A stretch of DNA of 64,000 nt from Tritrichomonas foetus (taxonomy: Eukaryota > Parabasalia > Tritrichomonadida > Tritrichomonadidae), in NCBI GenBank assembly GCA_001839685.1, contig MLAK01001237.1:1-64000 (forward strand), read 5' to 3'. A program made the translations under genes and the position numbers. Below are positions 40,684 to 50,187 of this stretch, one piece after another. A model generated the notes under the pieces. It was not told the origin of the DNA. It saw only the letters and a program-made list of their open reading frames with translations, and made no database searches. Position 1 is the stretch's first letter; each line of letters opens with the position of its first letter.

Positions 40684-41282
40684 TTCATACATTAACACTT
40701 TATTCATGCCTTAATACTTTATTCATGCCTTAATACTTTATTCTTACATTAGAACTTTATTCTTACATTAACATTTTATTCTTACATTAACATTTTATTC
40801 TTACATTAACATTTTATTCTTACATTAACATTTTATTCTTACATTAACATTTTATTCTTACATTAACATTTTATTCTTACATTAACATTTTATTCTTACA
40901 TTAACATTTTATTCTTACATTAACATTTTATTCTTACATTAACATTTTATTCTTACATTNNNNNNNNNNNNNNNNNNNNNNNNNNNNNNNNNNNNNNNNN
41001 NNNNNNNNNNNNNNNNNNNNNNNNNNNNNNNNNNNNNNNNNNNNNNNNNNNNNNNNNNNNNNNNNNNNNNNNNNNNNNNNNNNNNNNNNNNNNNNNNNNN
41101 NNNNNNNNNNNNNNNNNNNNNNNNNNNNNNNNNNNNNNNNNNNNNNNNNNNNNNNNNNNNNTTTCTTACATTAACATTTTATTCTTACATTAACACTTTA
41201 TTCTCACATTAACATTTTATTCTCACATTAACACTTTATTCTTACATTAGCACTTTATTCTCACATTAGCACTTTATTATTT
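40684..41282. repeat. 19-bp minisatellite with internal gap
   Basis: The unit TTCTTACATTAACATTTTA is near-perfect next to the gap. At both outer ends copies change to CACTTTATTC, ATGCC or CTCACATTAG variants. The array holds a gap of 202 Ns, so its copy number is unknown. No coding potential. Confidence 0.9.
40960..41161. other. Assembly gap (202 N)
   Basis: The gap lies inside the 19-bp repeat array; probably only further repeat copies are missing. Confidence 0.95.
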
Positions 41283-41450
41283 CATTCCCAGATAAGTTCA
41301 AAGTCTATCAATGACTCACAATCAGTATCATGATAACAATAAAAAAATTCAATAATCACGTTCCTCAAACATAAACATTTATAAAATTACCTAAAAAACC
41401 ACACTTTCAGGGGGAGAAAAGAAAGCTTCAATATAAAAAAATCCGATACA

Positions 41451-42407
41451 TTATACTTCCAATTTCCTGTCACACACATTTACAACAGTTCCGTGATCGA
41501 TATCAAGCCGCACCTGTTTGAAGGTTCCATCGTCAGTAATTCCAGTAATAACATACCCTGCAATATCAAATTGGTAATTATAGTTTGAACCTTTTGGAAA
41601 TTCATAGCTGAATTTTGAACGGATTGCTTTTGAAGTATTTACATCGTTTCTTTCAGCCGGCGTGGGAATGGCATAGACATACATTGTTCCTTTTTTGGTT
41701 GACATTATGAAAAAGTTGGAAAGCTTATCGAAAGTTATGCTGTTGATTTCAGCACCTCTGAAACCGCGCTTATATTTGGCGATTAATCTGAGCTCCATAA
41801 CCGACCAAAGTTGAACGGTTTTTGCATCATCTACTGCAATTGCAAGCAATTCACCTTTTGAATCAAATGCAAAGAAGCTTATTTTATTAAATGCAAGTGG
41901 AAGGGATCCAATAATATATCCGGGATCATGATAATCTGCAATATTGAGACAATCTCCGTTCGGCGAAGGATACGCGACATGGCTAATTGCGTTTGATTGA
42001 ACAAGCGCAACACAACAACGACTTGGGCTTGGAATTTTTGTTGTAAATGTCATTTCGAAATCGCAGCAATCGTAAAAATTGATTTGGTCCCCATGAACGA
42101 CCACGAGGCAATCTGTACGGAATAATAAATTTTCTATTGGATTTTGAACGTTCCACGTTTTGACGACTTTGTCATTATTACAATCCCAAATTACAACGGA
42201 TTGCTTTGAAAAACCATCGGGAGTGTCATCCCCTGACAATGCGACCAAATTTGAGTCACTCAGTAAAGAAATACAATTCGCACCGCCAACTGGAAAATGG
42301 GCTTCGTAAAGCACGATTCCACTGGTAAGCTCGTAAGTAATAAATCCGCGTCCTGTCGCAAGTCCAATTTGTTCGTTTCGCTGATCAAATGATGTGTGTT
42401 TTGACAT
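41451..42407 (-). CDS. PROPPIN, Atg18/WIPI-family phosphoinositide-binding beta-propeller
   Basis: 318 residues, a seven-bladed WD40-like propeller of the Atg18/WIPI family that binds PI3P on autophagic and endosomal membranes. Family features are the weak blades (QSVVIWDCNNDKVVKTWNV, NFYDCCDFEM), the hydrophobic run FFAFDSKGELLAIAVDDAKTV, and the phosphoinositide motif region at 212-223. There the usual (F/L)RRG followed by AEI is YKRGFRGAEI; the first Arg is replaced by Lys. The length is close to WDR45-type members. The protein would work with V-ATPase and Rab, both encoded 20 kb away, in lysosomal degradation. Confidence 0.75.
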   Translation of the reverse strand: MSKHTSFDQRNEQIGLATGRGFITYELTSGIVLYEAHFPVGGANCISLLSDSNLVALSGDDTPDGFSKQSVVIWDCNNDKVVKTWNVQNPIENLLFRTDCLVVVHGDQINFYDCCDFEMTFTTKIPSPSRCCVALVQSNAISHVAYPSPNGDCLNIADYHDPGYIIGSLPLAFNKISFFAFDSKGELLAIAVDDAKTVQLWSVMELRLIAKYKRGFRGAEINSITFDKLSNFFIMSTKKGTMYVYAIPTPAERNDVNTSKAIRSKFSYEFPKGSNYNYQFDIAGYVITGITDDGTFKQVRLDIDHGTVVNVCDRKLEV

Positions 42408-42497
42408 TTTGTTTTGGAATTTATTAGAGTCTATTGAAAAAAATATGGTTAGATTTTATTTATTCGCAAAAATCTAGATTGATTCGTGCAAAAAGTG

Positions 42498-42559
42498 TAA
42501 CCGTATTTCCTCAATTTTTTGACGGCGATACATGGTTATATTTATTTGTAAAAACCGTA
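42498..42559 (-). promoter_or_regulatory. Two exact M3 elements facing PROPPIN
   Basis: On the minus strand TACGGTTA (42498-42505) and TACGGTTT (42552-42559) match the M3 consensus at all eight positions. They lie 91 and 145 bases before the PROPPIN ATG, within the 285-base divergent promoter shared with dynein LC1. Confidence 0.5.
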
Positions 42560-42664
42560 AATAATTCACCTTTTTTTCAGGAGAATAAATAACGTATTAG
42601 GAATTAATATAACTATATTTTCGTCAAATTTGAAAAAAACGTTCTTTCGCGTGAAAGAAAAGGG

Positions 42665-42672
42665 TGCCGTTT
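42665..42672 (+). promoter_or_regulatory. M3 element of dynein LC1
   Basis: TGCCGTTT matches the M3 consensus at all eight positions and extends to CCGTTTAAAA. It ends 20 bases before the ATG. Confidence 0.65.
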
Positions 42673-42692
42673 AAAATAATCCATATAAAAAT

Positions 42693-43382
42693 ATGCCCGG
42701 AAAGAAGGTACCAACAATGACAGCCAACCAGGCTCTTCAAGCCTGGGCTCAAGCTCATCCAGATCAACGTCTTGAAGAAGTCGAGGAAATATATTTGCAG
42801 TTTCAAACTCCCCCAATCAAAGTTATGAGCGATAAGCTCGCCCAGCTGGCCAATTGCAAGAAGCTCTCAATCAGCACAAACAACATCGAAGAAATTAGCT
42901 TTTTGCCACCAAGGATTGAGATCCTTGCCATTGGCCGAAATATGCTTAAGAGGCTCGATAAAATCGATAGAGCTGCTGCAACTCTTCAGCAACTTTGGAT
43001 GAGCTACAACAACGTCAAAACTTTTGCCCCGCTTATCGCCTGCAAGCGTCTTCGTGTCTTATACGCCGCCCATAACAATATTGACAAATTGAGCGAAATT
43101 GATCGTCTCGGACAGCTCCCCAATCTCGAAGATATCGTTCTCATAGGCAACCCAATATATAACGATCTTCAAAAGAAGGGAACATACGAAAACGAAATTA
43201 TTAAGAGACTCAAGAAATTGCAAGTTTTGGATGGCAAGGCTTTGACTGGACTCTCCAATGGTGACGATGATAAGGGACAAGGAGGAGGAGCAACAACCGG
43301 AAATGCAACTGGAAACGCAACTGCACAATCAGGAAATGCTTCCGAAAATCCATCACGCTCACAATCACCACAACCAGATTAA
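42693..43382 (+). CDS. Axonemal dynein light chain 1 (LC1/DNAL1)
   Basis: 229-residue leucine-rich-repeat protein that binds the motor domain of an outer-arm dynein heavy chain and regulates flagellar beating. The first 185 residues match DNAL1 block by block: PPIKVMSDKLAQLANCKKLS, NNIEEISFLP, LQQLWMSYNNVK, LEDIVLIGNPIY and RLKKLQVLDG. The C-terminal 40 residues are a Gly/Asn/Ala/Gln/Ser-rich low-complexity extension not usual in the family (about 190 residues). The start follows an exact M3 element by 20 bases. With the SPEF2-like gene this is direct evidence of a flagellate. Confidence 0.93.
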   Translation: MPGKKVPTMTANQALQAWAQAHPDQRLEEVEEIYLQFQTPPIKVMSDKLAQLANCKKLSISTNNIEEISFLPPRIEILAIGRNMLKRLDKIDRAAATLQQLWMSYNNVKTFAPLIACKRLRVLYAAHNNIDKLSEIDRLGQLPNLEDIVLIGNPIYNDLQKKGTYENEIIKRLKKLQVLDGKALTGLSNGDDDKGQGGGATTGNATGNATAQSGNASENPSRSQSPQPD

Positions 43383-43936
43383 ATTGAATGGACTGAAATG
43401 GGTGAGAAAAATAACTTTGATTGAATTTTATAACTAAAAGAAAAAATGCATTTTAAATTAATTTCTTTTTATTCGATTTAACTTTTTTTGAACCAACTTT
43501 TTCTCGGTTGTAGTTTTAAAACAACTCCGTTTATGTAAAACCGCAAATGTGAGAAATCATTTTGATTTTCAGGAATTTTTGATTTTACAAGTTTTTAATA
43601 AAAATTTTTTATTATGTAAATCGACATAAAATGGTCTAAATCAATAAATTATATTTTTTCCCACTATTCAATTATTCAAATGAAAATAACAAAATGTGTT
43701 TGTGATTATAGTTTTTTTGTCAATTATAGATTAGGTAATTTCAAGTGATACTATTTCATCAACAGAATTTTGTGTTTTTGTCGATCAAGAATTTAACAAA
43801 ATGATGAAACTGTTTTGGAAAGATATTATTATTTCATGCTTTTGTGTATATAGGAATATCAAAATATTTGCTTGAAAACTAAATAGATCATAATAATTGA
43901 TTTAATACAAATACAGCGAAAAACAATATAAACGTG
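43383..43936. other. Convergent intergenic spacer
   Basis: About 550 AT-rich bases; no gene or motif recognised. Confidence 0.5.
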
Positions 43937-44296
43937 CTAAAGCAGTAAACAACACGTCGATGGTTGCGTAGCTTTTCTGTATTGCTGACTCTGCTTTTCA
44001 GCGGCAAGCTGAGCCTTCTCGTTCGCTTTTTCTATTCGTCTTTGCTCTTTTTCGGCTTTCATGCGTTTTTTCTCTTCCTCCTGCTCTTCTTCTATCCTTT
44101 CGACAGGAGTTATTGGCCTAAAACACTCTTCATCTGATGCGTGGTTAGAATCGTCGTCTATATCATCTGAATCTTCGGAATTTTGGGGAGACGCTGACTG
44201 GCTTCGCTCGACTATAAGAATTTCGTTAATCGGTTGACTTCCTGACGCGGAATCTTCTTGTTCTTCAGAACCTGGATCTTCTTCTTCTTCAGTCAT
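43937..44296 (-). CDS. Acidic coiled-coil protein with C-terminal prenylation motif
   Basis: 119 residues. The N-terminal half is Glu/Asp/Ser-rich, the second half is a charged helix (EEEQEEEKKRMKAEKEQRR) and the protein ends TCCLLL. CLLL is a CAAX box, and Leu at the last position favours geranylgeranylation; the adjacent Cys could be palmitoylated. It is probably a small membrane-anchored acidic protein, function unknown. It ends with a TAG, so this stop is in normal use here. Confidence 0.65.
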   Translation of the reverse strand: MTEEEEDPGSEEQEDSASGSQPINEILIVERSQSASPQNSEDSDDIDDDSNHASDEECFRPITPVERIEEEQEEEKKRMKAEKEQRRIEKANEKAQLAAEKQSQQYRKATQPSTCCLLL

Positions 44297-44851
44297 GATT
44301 CGATAAAAAACGAACTATTAAATTTAATGGAAAAAATTGAATTATTTTGAAATGTGATTTTTCAGTTTGATATCAAATTTCAATATATTTATCATCTGTA
44401 AGAGATTAATTGTTGAACCAAAGAAAAGATTCAATAATTTTTTTGAAGCGGCTCTTCACAATTTCCCCATAAATGTAAATTATTTATTCACATGAAGTTA
44501 CTCATTGATTTTTTTATGAACAAGTTCAGAAAAAATAGGATTTTTTGACCAAATTACCAGTGAAAATAGCTAAAAACGTTGATGCAATTACACAAATGAG
44601 ATAGTTTCTTAGGATATTCGATTTACAGATCAAGGGAGTTACGACATAACAAGAATGAATGTTTCATATTAGCTTATTGTCAATTCCATTTGTGATAGAT
44701 TTCACATGTGAAAATGGAATCTTGATATTACACAGTCAGCTAAATTTTATGATATTATTTATCTCCATAAACATATATATGCAAAGTTTGAAACATTATT
44801 ATGAAAGATTTCCAACAGAATAGTACACTCATTACTCTTTTTTAAAAGCGT
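44297..44851. other. Divergent intergenic region
   Basis: About 550 AT-rich bases upstream of two divergent genes. No element beyond the CCGTTTA site at its right edge. Confidence 0.5.
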
Positions 44852-44858
44852 CCGTTTA
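44852..44858 (+). promoter_or_regulatory. CCGTTTA element (M3-like)
   Basis: CCGTTTA ends 20 bases before the ATG of the coiled-coil gene at 44879. The octamer GTCCGTTT has one mismatch to M3. Confidence 0.5.
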
Positions 44859-44878
44859 ATAATTCAAATTTTTTTGAA

Positions 44879-45415
44879 ATGGAACGAAATTTGGATTCTC
44901 GCTCGAAAGAAGATCTACAAAAGGCCTTAAGTAATTTAAGAGAACAAAATAGAGATATTTCTACTCAGAATCGAATTATTAGAGAGCAAATCAGACTAAT
45001 AGAATTAAAAACCGGAAATTTAAGAAAAGACTTTTCTGAACAAAAAGATGAAATTGATGCTTCTCATGCTCGAACAATAAAACAGCTTGAAGATTTGGAA
45101 GAGGGAAAAAATTCTGAAAGGAAAGCCAACAAAAGAAAATTACTTCGTGAGATAAAAGATAAAACCGAAGAAAATCGTCAATTAGAAGATCAAATACGAA
45201 ATTTGAATCAACAGATACTTCACTTCAAGAAAGTCAATGAAAATTTACCGCCGAAAACAAATGTCTTAAAACGAACAGCCACCAAAAAAACAGCAGTTGT
45301 TACAACCAAGACTTCGATCAACAAAACAAACAGAACCACAATAAATGCCACAAAAACGACCGCTAATGCAAAGAAAAAAGATCCAATCAGGAAAGCGCCC
45401 AAAAAATTAATCTAA
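44879..45415 (+). CDS. Coiled-coil protein with basic Thr/Lys tail
   Basis: 178 residues. Residues about 8-122 form a continuous coiled coil (LQKALSNLREQNRDIS, RIIREQIRLIELK, ENRQLEDQIRNLNQQI). The last 55 residues are rich in Thr, Lys and Ala and very basic, as in microtubule- or nucleic-acid-binding tails. The family is not recognised. The promoter element is the one used by the two axonemal genes, so a cytoskeletal role is possible but unproven. Confidence 0.6.
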   Translation: MERNLDSRSKEDLQKALSNLREQNRDISTQNRIIREQIRLIELKTGNLRKDFSEQKDEIDASHARTIKQLEDLEEGKNSERKANKRKLLREIKDKTEENRQLEDQIRNLNQQILHFKKVNENLPPKTNVLKRTATKKTAVVTTKTSINKTNRTTINATKTTANAKKKDPIRKAPKKLI

Positions 45416-45581
45416 TTAGGCAATTATTTCATGTACTTTATTTTTGTTTGTATTTAAATAAAAACACTATAAAATAATTATTTCCTATTTTATCTTTTCG
45501 TTTGTTTGACAATGACAATGTCACAAATAATGATGTAAACTATTCAAAGTGAGCGCTAATGTTTGATAATACTCAAGTTTG

Positions 45582-45995
45582 ATGATTCTTATGTTTCTTT
45601 TACTTCCTTTTCACACATGCAAGTCATTTGCAGAAAAGTATATATTTGGTGAAGCTATCAGAATATCCAAATACATCCCATTCACTTCAAAATATGATAA
45701 AAATGGACATACATTTACACAATCAGGATTTCCTGATGAAGATCAATCAGTAAATGACGATTTAGACTTTATTATTCCTGGAGGATACAATGCATCAGAT
45801 TGTGAATGTTACCCGTGTTTGTCACAAGAAACTCCAACTGTTCCTTTGATGCCATATGGATCAACCAATGATGATAGAAAACCATTTTCAACATCTTATC
45901 AACGTTTAAAAAATAAAGTAAAATGGCAAGAAAAAAGAATACAAGAGTTAATAGAAGAGAAGAAAGCTATTGAAGACTTACTTGAATATTTGTAA
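45582..45995 (+). CDS. Small secreted or ER protein with C-terminal coiled coil
   Basis: 137 residues from the ATG at 45582 (the codon before is TTG). The N-terminal segment MILMFLLLPFHTCKSFA looks like a cleavable signal peptide. A middle part with DCECYPCL is followed by a charged C-terminal helix (RLKNKVKWQEKRIQELIEEK). The three clustered Cys could form disulphides. I recognise no family, and the codon pattern is weak, so it is uncertain. Confidence 0.45.
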   Translation: MILMFLLLPFHTCKSFAEKYIFGEAIRISKYIPFTSKYDKNGHTFTQSGFPDEDQSVNDDLDFIIPGGYNASDCECYPCLSQETPTVPLMPYGSTNDDRKPFSTSYQRLKNKVKWQEKRIQELIEEKKAIEDLLEYL

Positions 45996-46422
45996 TCGAT
46001 AGATATTGTAAACAAATTCTCAAAAGATAGTATGTAAGTAAATAATAAAGCAAAAATGTAAAAATATTGGCACATAATTTTTATTTGTACACATTTATAG
46101 TCTAAATTACTCATTGATGAGAAGAGAGAGAACTTTGTGAACGCGCACATTACTTACATTATAAAGAACTAATTATTGTATCAAATCAAAATTCGCTCCT
46201 AGAATAAAATAAGTCTCAGAATTACATCAAAACAAACATTCATGAATTTTCAATCAACTTCCCGAATGTGAAAAATAGAATTTCCCCTTGTTTAACAGTG
46301 AAATAATTCACAAATATTAAAATCATTCAACAAATGAGAGATTATTTCAAATGGCATCGAAAAGACACCAAATGATGTCATAAGAAGAATCAAACTAACA
46401 ATAATTACGGTAAAATAACATG
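45996..46422. other. Convergent intergenic spacer
   Basis: About 430 AT-rich bases; no gene recognised. Confidence 0.45.
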
Positions 46423-47991
46423 TTAAAATTGATTGAACGTGTATTTGATGTACAAATTCAAACATTTTTCTATAAATCTGCCTGTATCATCAGCTGGCAA
46501 AATTTGGAATCCTTCTGCAATTGTCGCACTTTTTTCTTTGGTTAGTACAGACATCGTTCGGGTTTGCATGTTGTAGTCAATAGCTACTGGAATACCCATC
46601 CCTACGTGGACTTCACTGAGTGGTCTATTTATTCTCAAATCCCATATTCTGACAATATGATCTTCTCCACCAGTAAAGGCCAAAGTGGGCATATTATTTT
46701 CTGAGTAAAGATACACAGAAGAAAGTGGTGCATAATGCCTCTGTATTTGAACAATCGGTCCAGTAAGTTCTCTTGAGTCCCAAAGTCGTGCAGTCAAATC
46801 CACGGATCCACTAATGAACAAATTATCATTTTTATTGCTATTATTCAAACAGGTAACTCCTGCGCCATGTCCAATAAACGTACTCACACTTCTTCCTTCA
46901 TGATTCATGATATGAATTGCATGATGATTATTTGAAGCAGCAGCAATCATTGAATTGACGGAAATAACTGATGTTACTGATTGTAAACCAGAGTCCATTG
47001 AATTCGAGAAATTTGGATGGTCCTGTGGCAAGTTGGAACTTCTGTCAAGTTGTTGATAGTTCCAGAAGTAAATATTTCGACGCGATCCTAAAACAATTCC
47101 TTCATTAGTAGCACATATTGAAGAACGCAGCATTGGGGGGCATCCTGGAATCAAAACGTTAGGTAAAAGAGATCCATCTTTATCGATTTGGAAGACTTTC
47201 GTTCCAGCTGCAGTGAAAAATGTTGAAGTTGAGTCATCAAAAAATAAAGAAGAAGCAGGAAAAGGACAAGCTGTTGGATAATTTTCATTATTTAGGAAAA
47301 GTGTCCTTTTTTGCTCAGTTGAATCAAAATCAATCACAGCTGGAATTCCATTCACCAAAATGCCTGCTTCTATTGAATTATACCTCTGAATAATTTCATT
47401 GATATATTGAGGCGATTGGGATGATTTCGGATCGTGGCAGTCTGGCATTGTCTCAGGTGCTGTAATTGAATGGACTTGTTCTATCGGCGCGATGTGGTCG
47501 GCCCACAATCTTCCCGATCCTTCAATTAATCTGCTCGTTATATCCGTTTCGAGTTTCTTTTTTTCATCCAGAGATTGTCTCTGCTGGCTAATTGCTGTGA
47601 AAACTGACGCGAGATTATCGGCGATGGTGATATCGGCTGGTGGCGAAAGCGGTCTCGTAATGAATGACCCAACGCTTGGCGAACGTTGTGGTCGTTTCTT
47701 TAATGGCATTCTATCGGCTGAAACGTCGGTTCCATGAATTTGGTGTGGATCGAATTGAACGGATGTTTTGAGGCACGTTCTTTTATTGTTATTGAACCAA
47801 AGCCTGACGGCTCGATGCGTCCAGCGAGGGTTGATTTCTGCGAGTTTGGCTGTTACGTTCTGAACAACAATCGATCGTTGCTCTGAGCGTTCGGGCAAAG
47901 AAAAGTATTGGTCAATTGTTTGAGTAAGTATCGCTTGTTCTTTTGGTGATGGAAAATAGCGTCCATCTTTCAACTCTTCGTCGGAATGCAT
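46423..47991 (-). CDS. Homeodomain-like plus WD40 protein
   Basis: 522 residues. The N-terminal segment (about 8-75) reads as a homeodomain: three helices, the last being HRAVRLWFNNNKR, where WFxNxR is the recognition signature. A Ser/Pro-rich linker follows, and a beta-propeller of WD40 repeats covers about 230-510 (STFIGHGAGVTCLN, SGSVDLTARLWDSRELTG, TGGEDHIVRIWDLR). This pairing suggests a DNA-tethered WD40 scaffold in the nucleus. The homeodomain is divergent, and whether it binds DNA cannot be told from sequence. Upstream, CAACCGTA at 48020-48027 is one base off M3 on the minus strand. Confidence 0.75.
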   Translation of the reverse strand: MHSDEELKDGRYFPSPKEQAILTQTIDQYFSLPERSEQRSIVVQNVTAKLAEINPRWTHRAVRLWFNNNKRTCLKTSVQFDPHQIHGTDVSADRMPLKKRPQRSPSVGSFITRPLSPPADITIADNLASVFTAISQQRQSLDEKKKLETDITSRLIEGSGRLWADHIAPIEQVHSITAPETMPDCHDPKSSQSPQYINEIIQRYNSIEAGILVNGIPAVIDFDSTEQKRTLFLNNENYPTACPFPASSLFFDDSTSTFFTAAGTKVFQIDKDGSLLPNVLIPGCPPMLRSSICATNEGIVLGSRRNIYFWNYQQLDRSSNLPQDHPNFSNSMDSGLQSVTSVISVNSMIAAASNNHHAIHIMNHEGRSVSTFIGHGAGVTCLNNSNKNDNLFISGSVDLTARLWDSRELTGPIVQIQRHYAPLSSVYLYSENNMPTLAFTGGEDHIVRIWDLRINRPLSEVHVGMGIPVAIDYNMQTRTMSVLTKEKSATIAEGFQILPADDTGRFIEKCLNLYIKYTFNQF

Positions 47992-48366
47992 CCTTAAATC
48001 TTAGATTTAGGTCTGAATTCAACCGTAAAATCCAATTGAAAATTTTATTTCAAAGGAAGGTCAGCCAAATTTATATTGAAATATAAATTGTGAAGATTGT
48101 GACCAACAGCTTGGAGGAGATTAATTCCCATTTTCAGGTGAATGTGGATACTCGATAAAAATTTTTCTGCTCAAATATTTAAATACAGGGACATACTTCA
48201 ATGTATGTACTGAATAGGATTTTGGTCACTCAATAGGCTCGAAAATAAATGTAAATATAAATGATTGTTTTGTGTTCATAAACAGTCAGATAACTTTTTT
48301 ATGAAAAAGGATATCATGAAAAAGGTTAGTTTAAATTATGTTTTATATAAATATTTATATAGTTAT
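47992..48366. other. Intergenic region
   Basis: About 375 bases, containing only the M3-like site near 48020 and no gene. Confidence 0.45.
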
Positions 48367-50172
48367 TTAAATATCACATTTTCCGTCTTTACATGTTGTC
48401 ATGAAAGTTTGGACAGGCTCATTGCTTTCTGTATTTGTGACAAGCACTTGTGATTCTCTTGATCCATTTCTGTAAACAGTCATTCCCTTGATTCCACTTC
48501 TCCAACCTTCAATAAAAGCATTTTTAATATCATTTGGTAAAGCATCTTTCGTGAAGTTAATTGTTTTAGAAATCGCATTACAGCAATATTCTTGAACTGC
48601 TGCTTGCATTTTGACATGATCTTCTGCAGCAATATCAAGAGAAGTAACGAACACTTTCCTGATTTCTTCTGGAACTTCGGGTACCTTTTGAAGAGAACCA
48701 GAAGAAAGAACCTTTTCCATAATCTCTTCATTATAGCATCCAGCCATTTCTAAAGCTTCTTTTAAGTGCTTATTAACAAATGGCTCCATTTTCGTTCCAT
48801 TCATTGTATTTGCACGACGATAAGCCAACGCAAAATAAGGTTCAATTCCAGAAGAAACATCGAATAACATTGAAGTTGAACCTGTTGGTGCAACATTCGT
48901 TAAAGATGCATTTCTCATAGTTTTCTTTGTTTGAGCCCAAACTGATTTTTCGAAATTCGGGAAGCTTCCTTTTTCTTCACCAAGTTCAACAGATGCTTCA
49001 ATTGCAGAATCTTGAATTGTTTTCATTAAATAACGTGCCATATTTCTTCCTTCTTCAGAATCATAAGGAATTCTCATCTTGAACAAAAGATCAGCCAATC
49101 CCATAATTCCAAGACCAATTCTTCGATTTCCAGTGAACATATTTTTAACACGATCAACAGCGAAGTCTGTTTTATCAACAACATCATCTAAAAATCTTAT
49201 CGCTAATTTAGTGACACGTTTTAATTCATCAAAATCAATTTCATTACCATTTCCTTTATCACTAACAAACATTTCCAAGTTAATTGCGCCTAAATTGCAT
49301 GCATCGCCATCATGTAAATATTGTTCACCACATGGATTGCAACATTCAATTCTTCCGATTCCAGGAAGTGGATTCTTTTTATTAACTGTATCTATAAAGA
49401 CTACACCTGGTTCTCCATTGCTCCAAGCAAAATGAACAATTGTATCAAGAAGATCGCCTGTGGTGATGTCAACATCAGATATATTTGTAACACGACCAGC
49501 TGGATCTCTCGAGATTTTTCTGGGCTTCATTTTTTGGCCTTTCCATTCACATAGCCATGGCTCTGTTGGACGGTTAATGGCAGCATCCATGAATTCATCT
49601 GTAAGAGCAATTGAAAAGTTGAAATTGGAGTATTTCCCTTCAATCAATTTGGCTGAGATGAATTCGAGAACATCAGGATGGTCAATTCTCATAATTCCCA
49701 TATTAGCAGGCTCTCTTCCGTGCTGGCTGATTGGATGGAAGGATTTGGAATAAATCTGCAGAAATGAAACAGGACCACTTGACACACCAAGTGTACGTTT
49801 ACATTGAAAGCCGGCTGGTCGAAGAAGGTGAAATGGAAATCCAACACCACTACCGTATTTATGGAGGACAGCTGCATCTTCGAGTGTTTGGAATATTTCG
49901 AGTAGTGAGTCAGACGGATGAAGTACGACACAATTTGAAACTAACGGTGTTTGCGTTCCAGAATTTGATAATGTTCGACCGGCGGGAATGAATTTGAACT
50001 CCTTCATGATGGATTCAAACTGAGGCTGCCATACTTGTGGCTCTTTTTCGGCGGAGGCGATAAATGATGAAACTCTGTGAAACATTCCATCTGCGTCTTC
50101 AATCAGGTTACCTTCATGATCTTGTCTGAGATAACGACCTTCAAGGACTTTCATTGCATTAGGTGTAAACAT
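48367..50172 (-). CDS. nrdJ: Class II (adenosylcobalamin-dependent) ribonucleotide reductase
   Basis: 601 residues from the ATG at 50172 (an open TTG lies five codons earlier). The enzyme reduces ribonucleotides to deoxyribonucleotides using a B12-generated thiyl radical. Residues seen: the redox pair Cys81 (SNCVVLHP) and Cys292 (DACNLG), the thiyl-radical motif NPCGE with Cys281, HPDVLEFISAK, the APTGST loop near 440, and the C-terminal redox pair in CKDGKC (Cys594 and Cys599). All needed cysteines are intact. The length fits the compact NrdJ subfamily of bacteria. No B12 synthesis gene is present, so cofactor must be taken up. Transfer from a bacterium is likely. TCACTTAG, an Inr, lies about 30 bases upstream on the minus strand. 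Confidence 0.92.
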   Translation of the reverse strand: MFTPNAMKVLEGRYLRQDHEGNLIEDADGMFHRVSSFIASAEKEPQVWQPQFESIMKEFKFIPAGRTLSNSGTQTPLVSNCVVLHPSDSLLEIFQTLEDAAVLHKYGSGVGFPFHLLRPAGFQCKRTLGVSSGPVSFLQIYSKSFHPISQHGREPANMGIMRIDHPDVLEFISAKLIEGKYSNFNFSIALTDEFMDAAINRPTEPWLCEWKGQKMKPRKISRDPAGRVTNISDVDITTGDLLDTIVHFAWSNGEPGVVFIDTVNKKNPLPGIGRIECCNPCGEQYLHDGDACNLGAINLEMFVSDKGNGNEIDFDELKRVTKLAIRFLDDVVDKTDFAVDRVKNMFTGNRRIGLGIMGLADLLFKMRIPYDSEEGRNMARYLMKTIQDSAIEASVELGEEKGSFPNFEKSVWAQTKKTMRNASLTNVAPTGSTSMLFDVSSGIEPYFALAYRRANTMNGTKMEPFVNKHLKEALEMAGCYNEEIMEKVLSSGSLQKVPEVPEEIRKVFVTSLDIAAEDHVKMQAAVQEYCCNAISKTINFTKDALPNDIKNAFIEGWRSGIKGMTVYRNGSRESQVLVTNTESNEPVQTFMTTCKDGKCDI

Positions 50173-50187
50173 GTCTTGTATGTTCAA

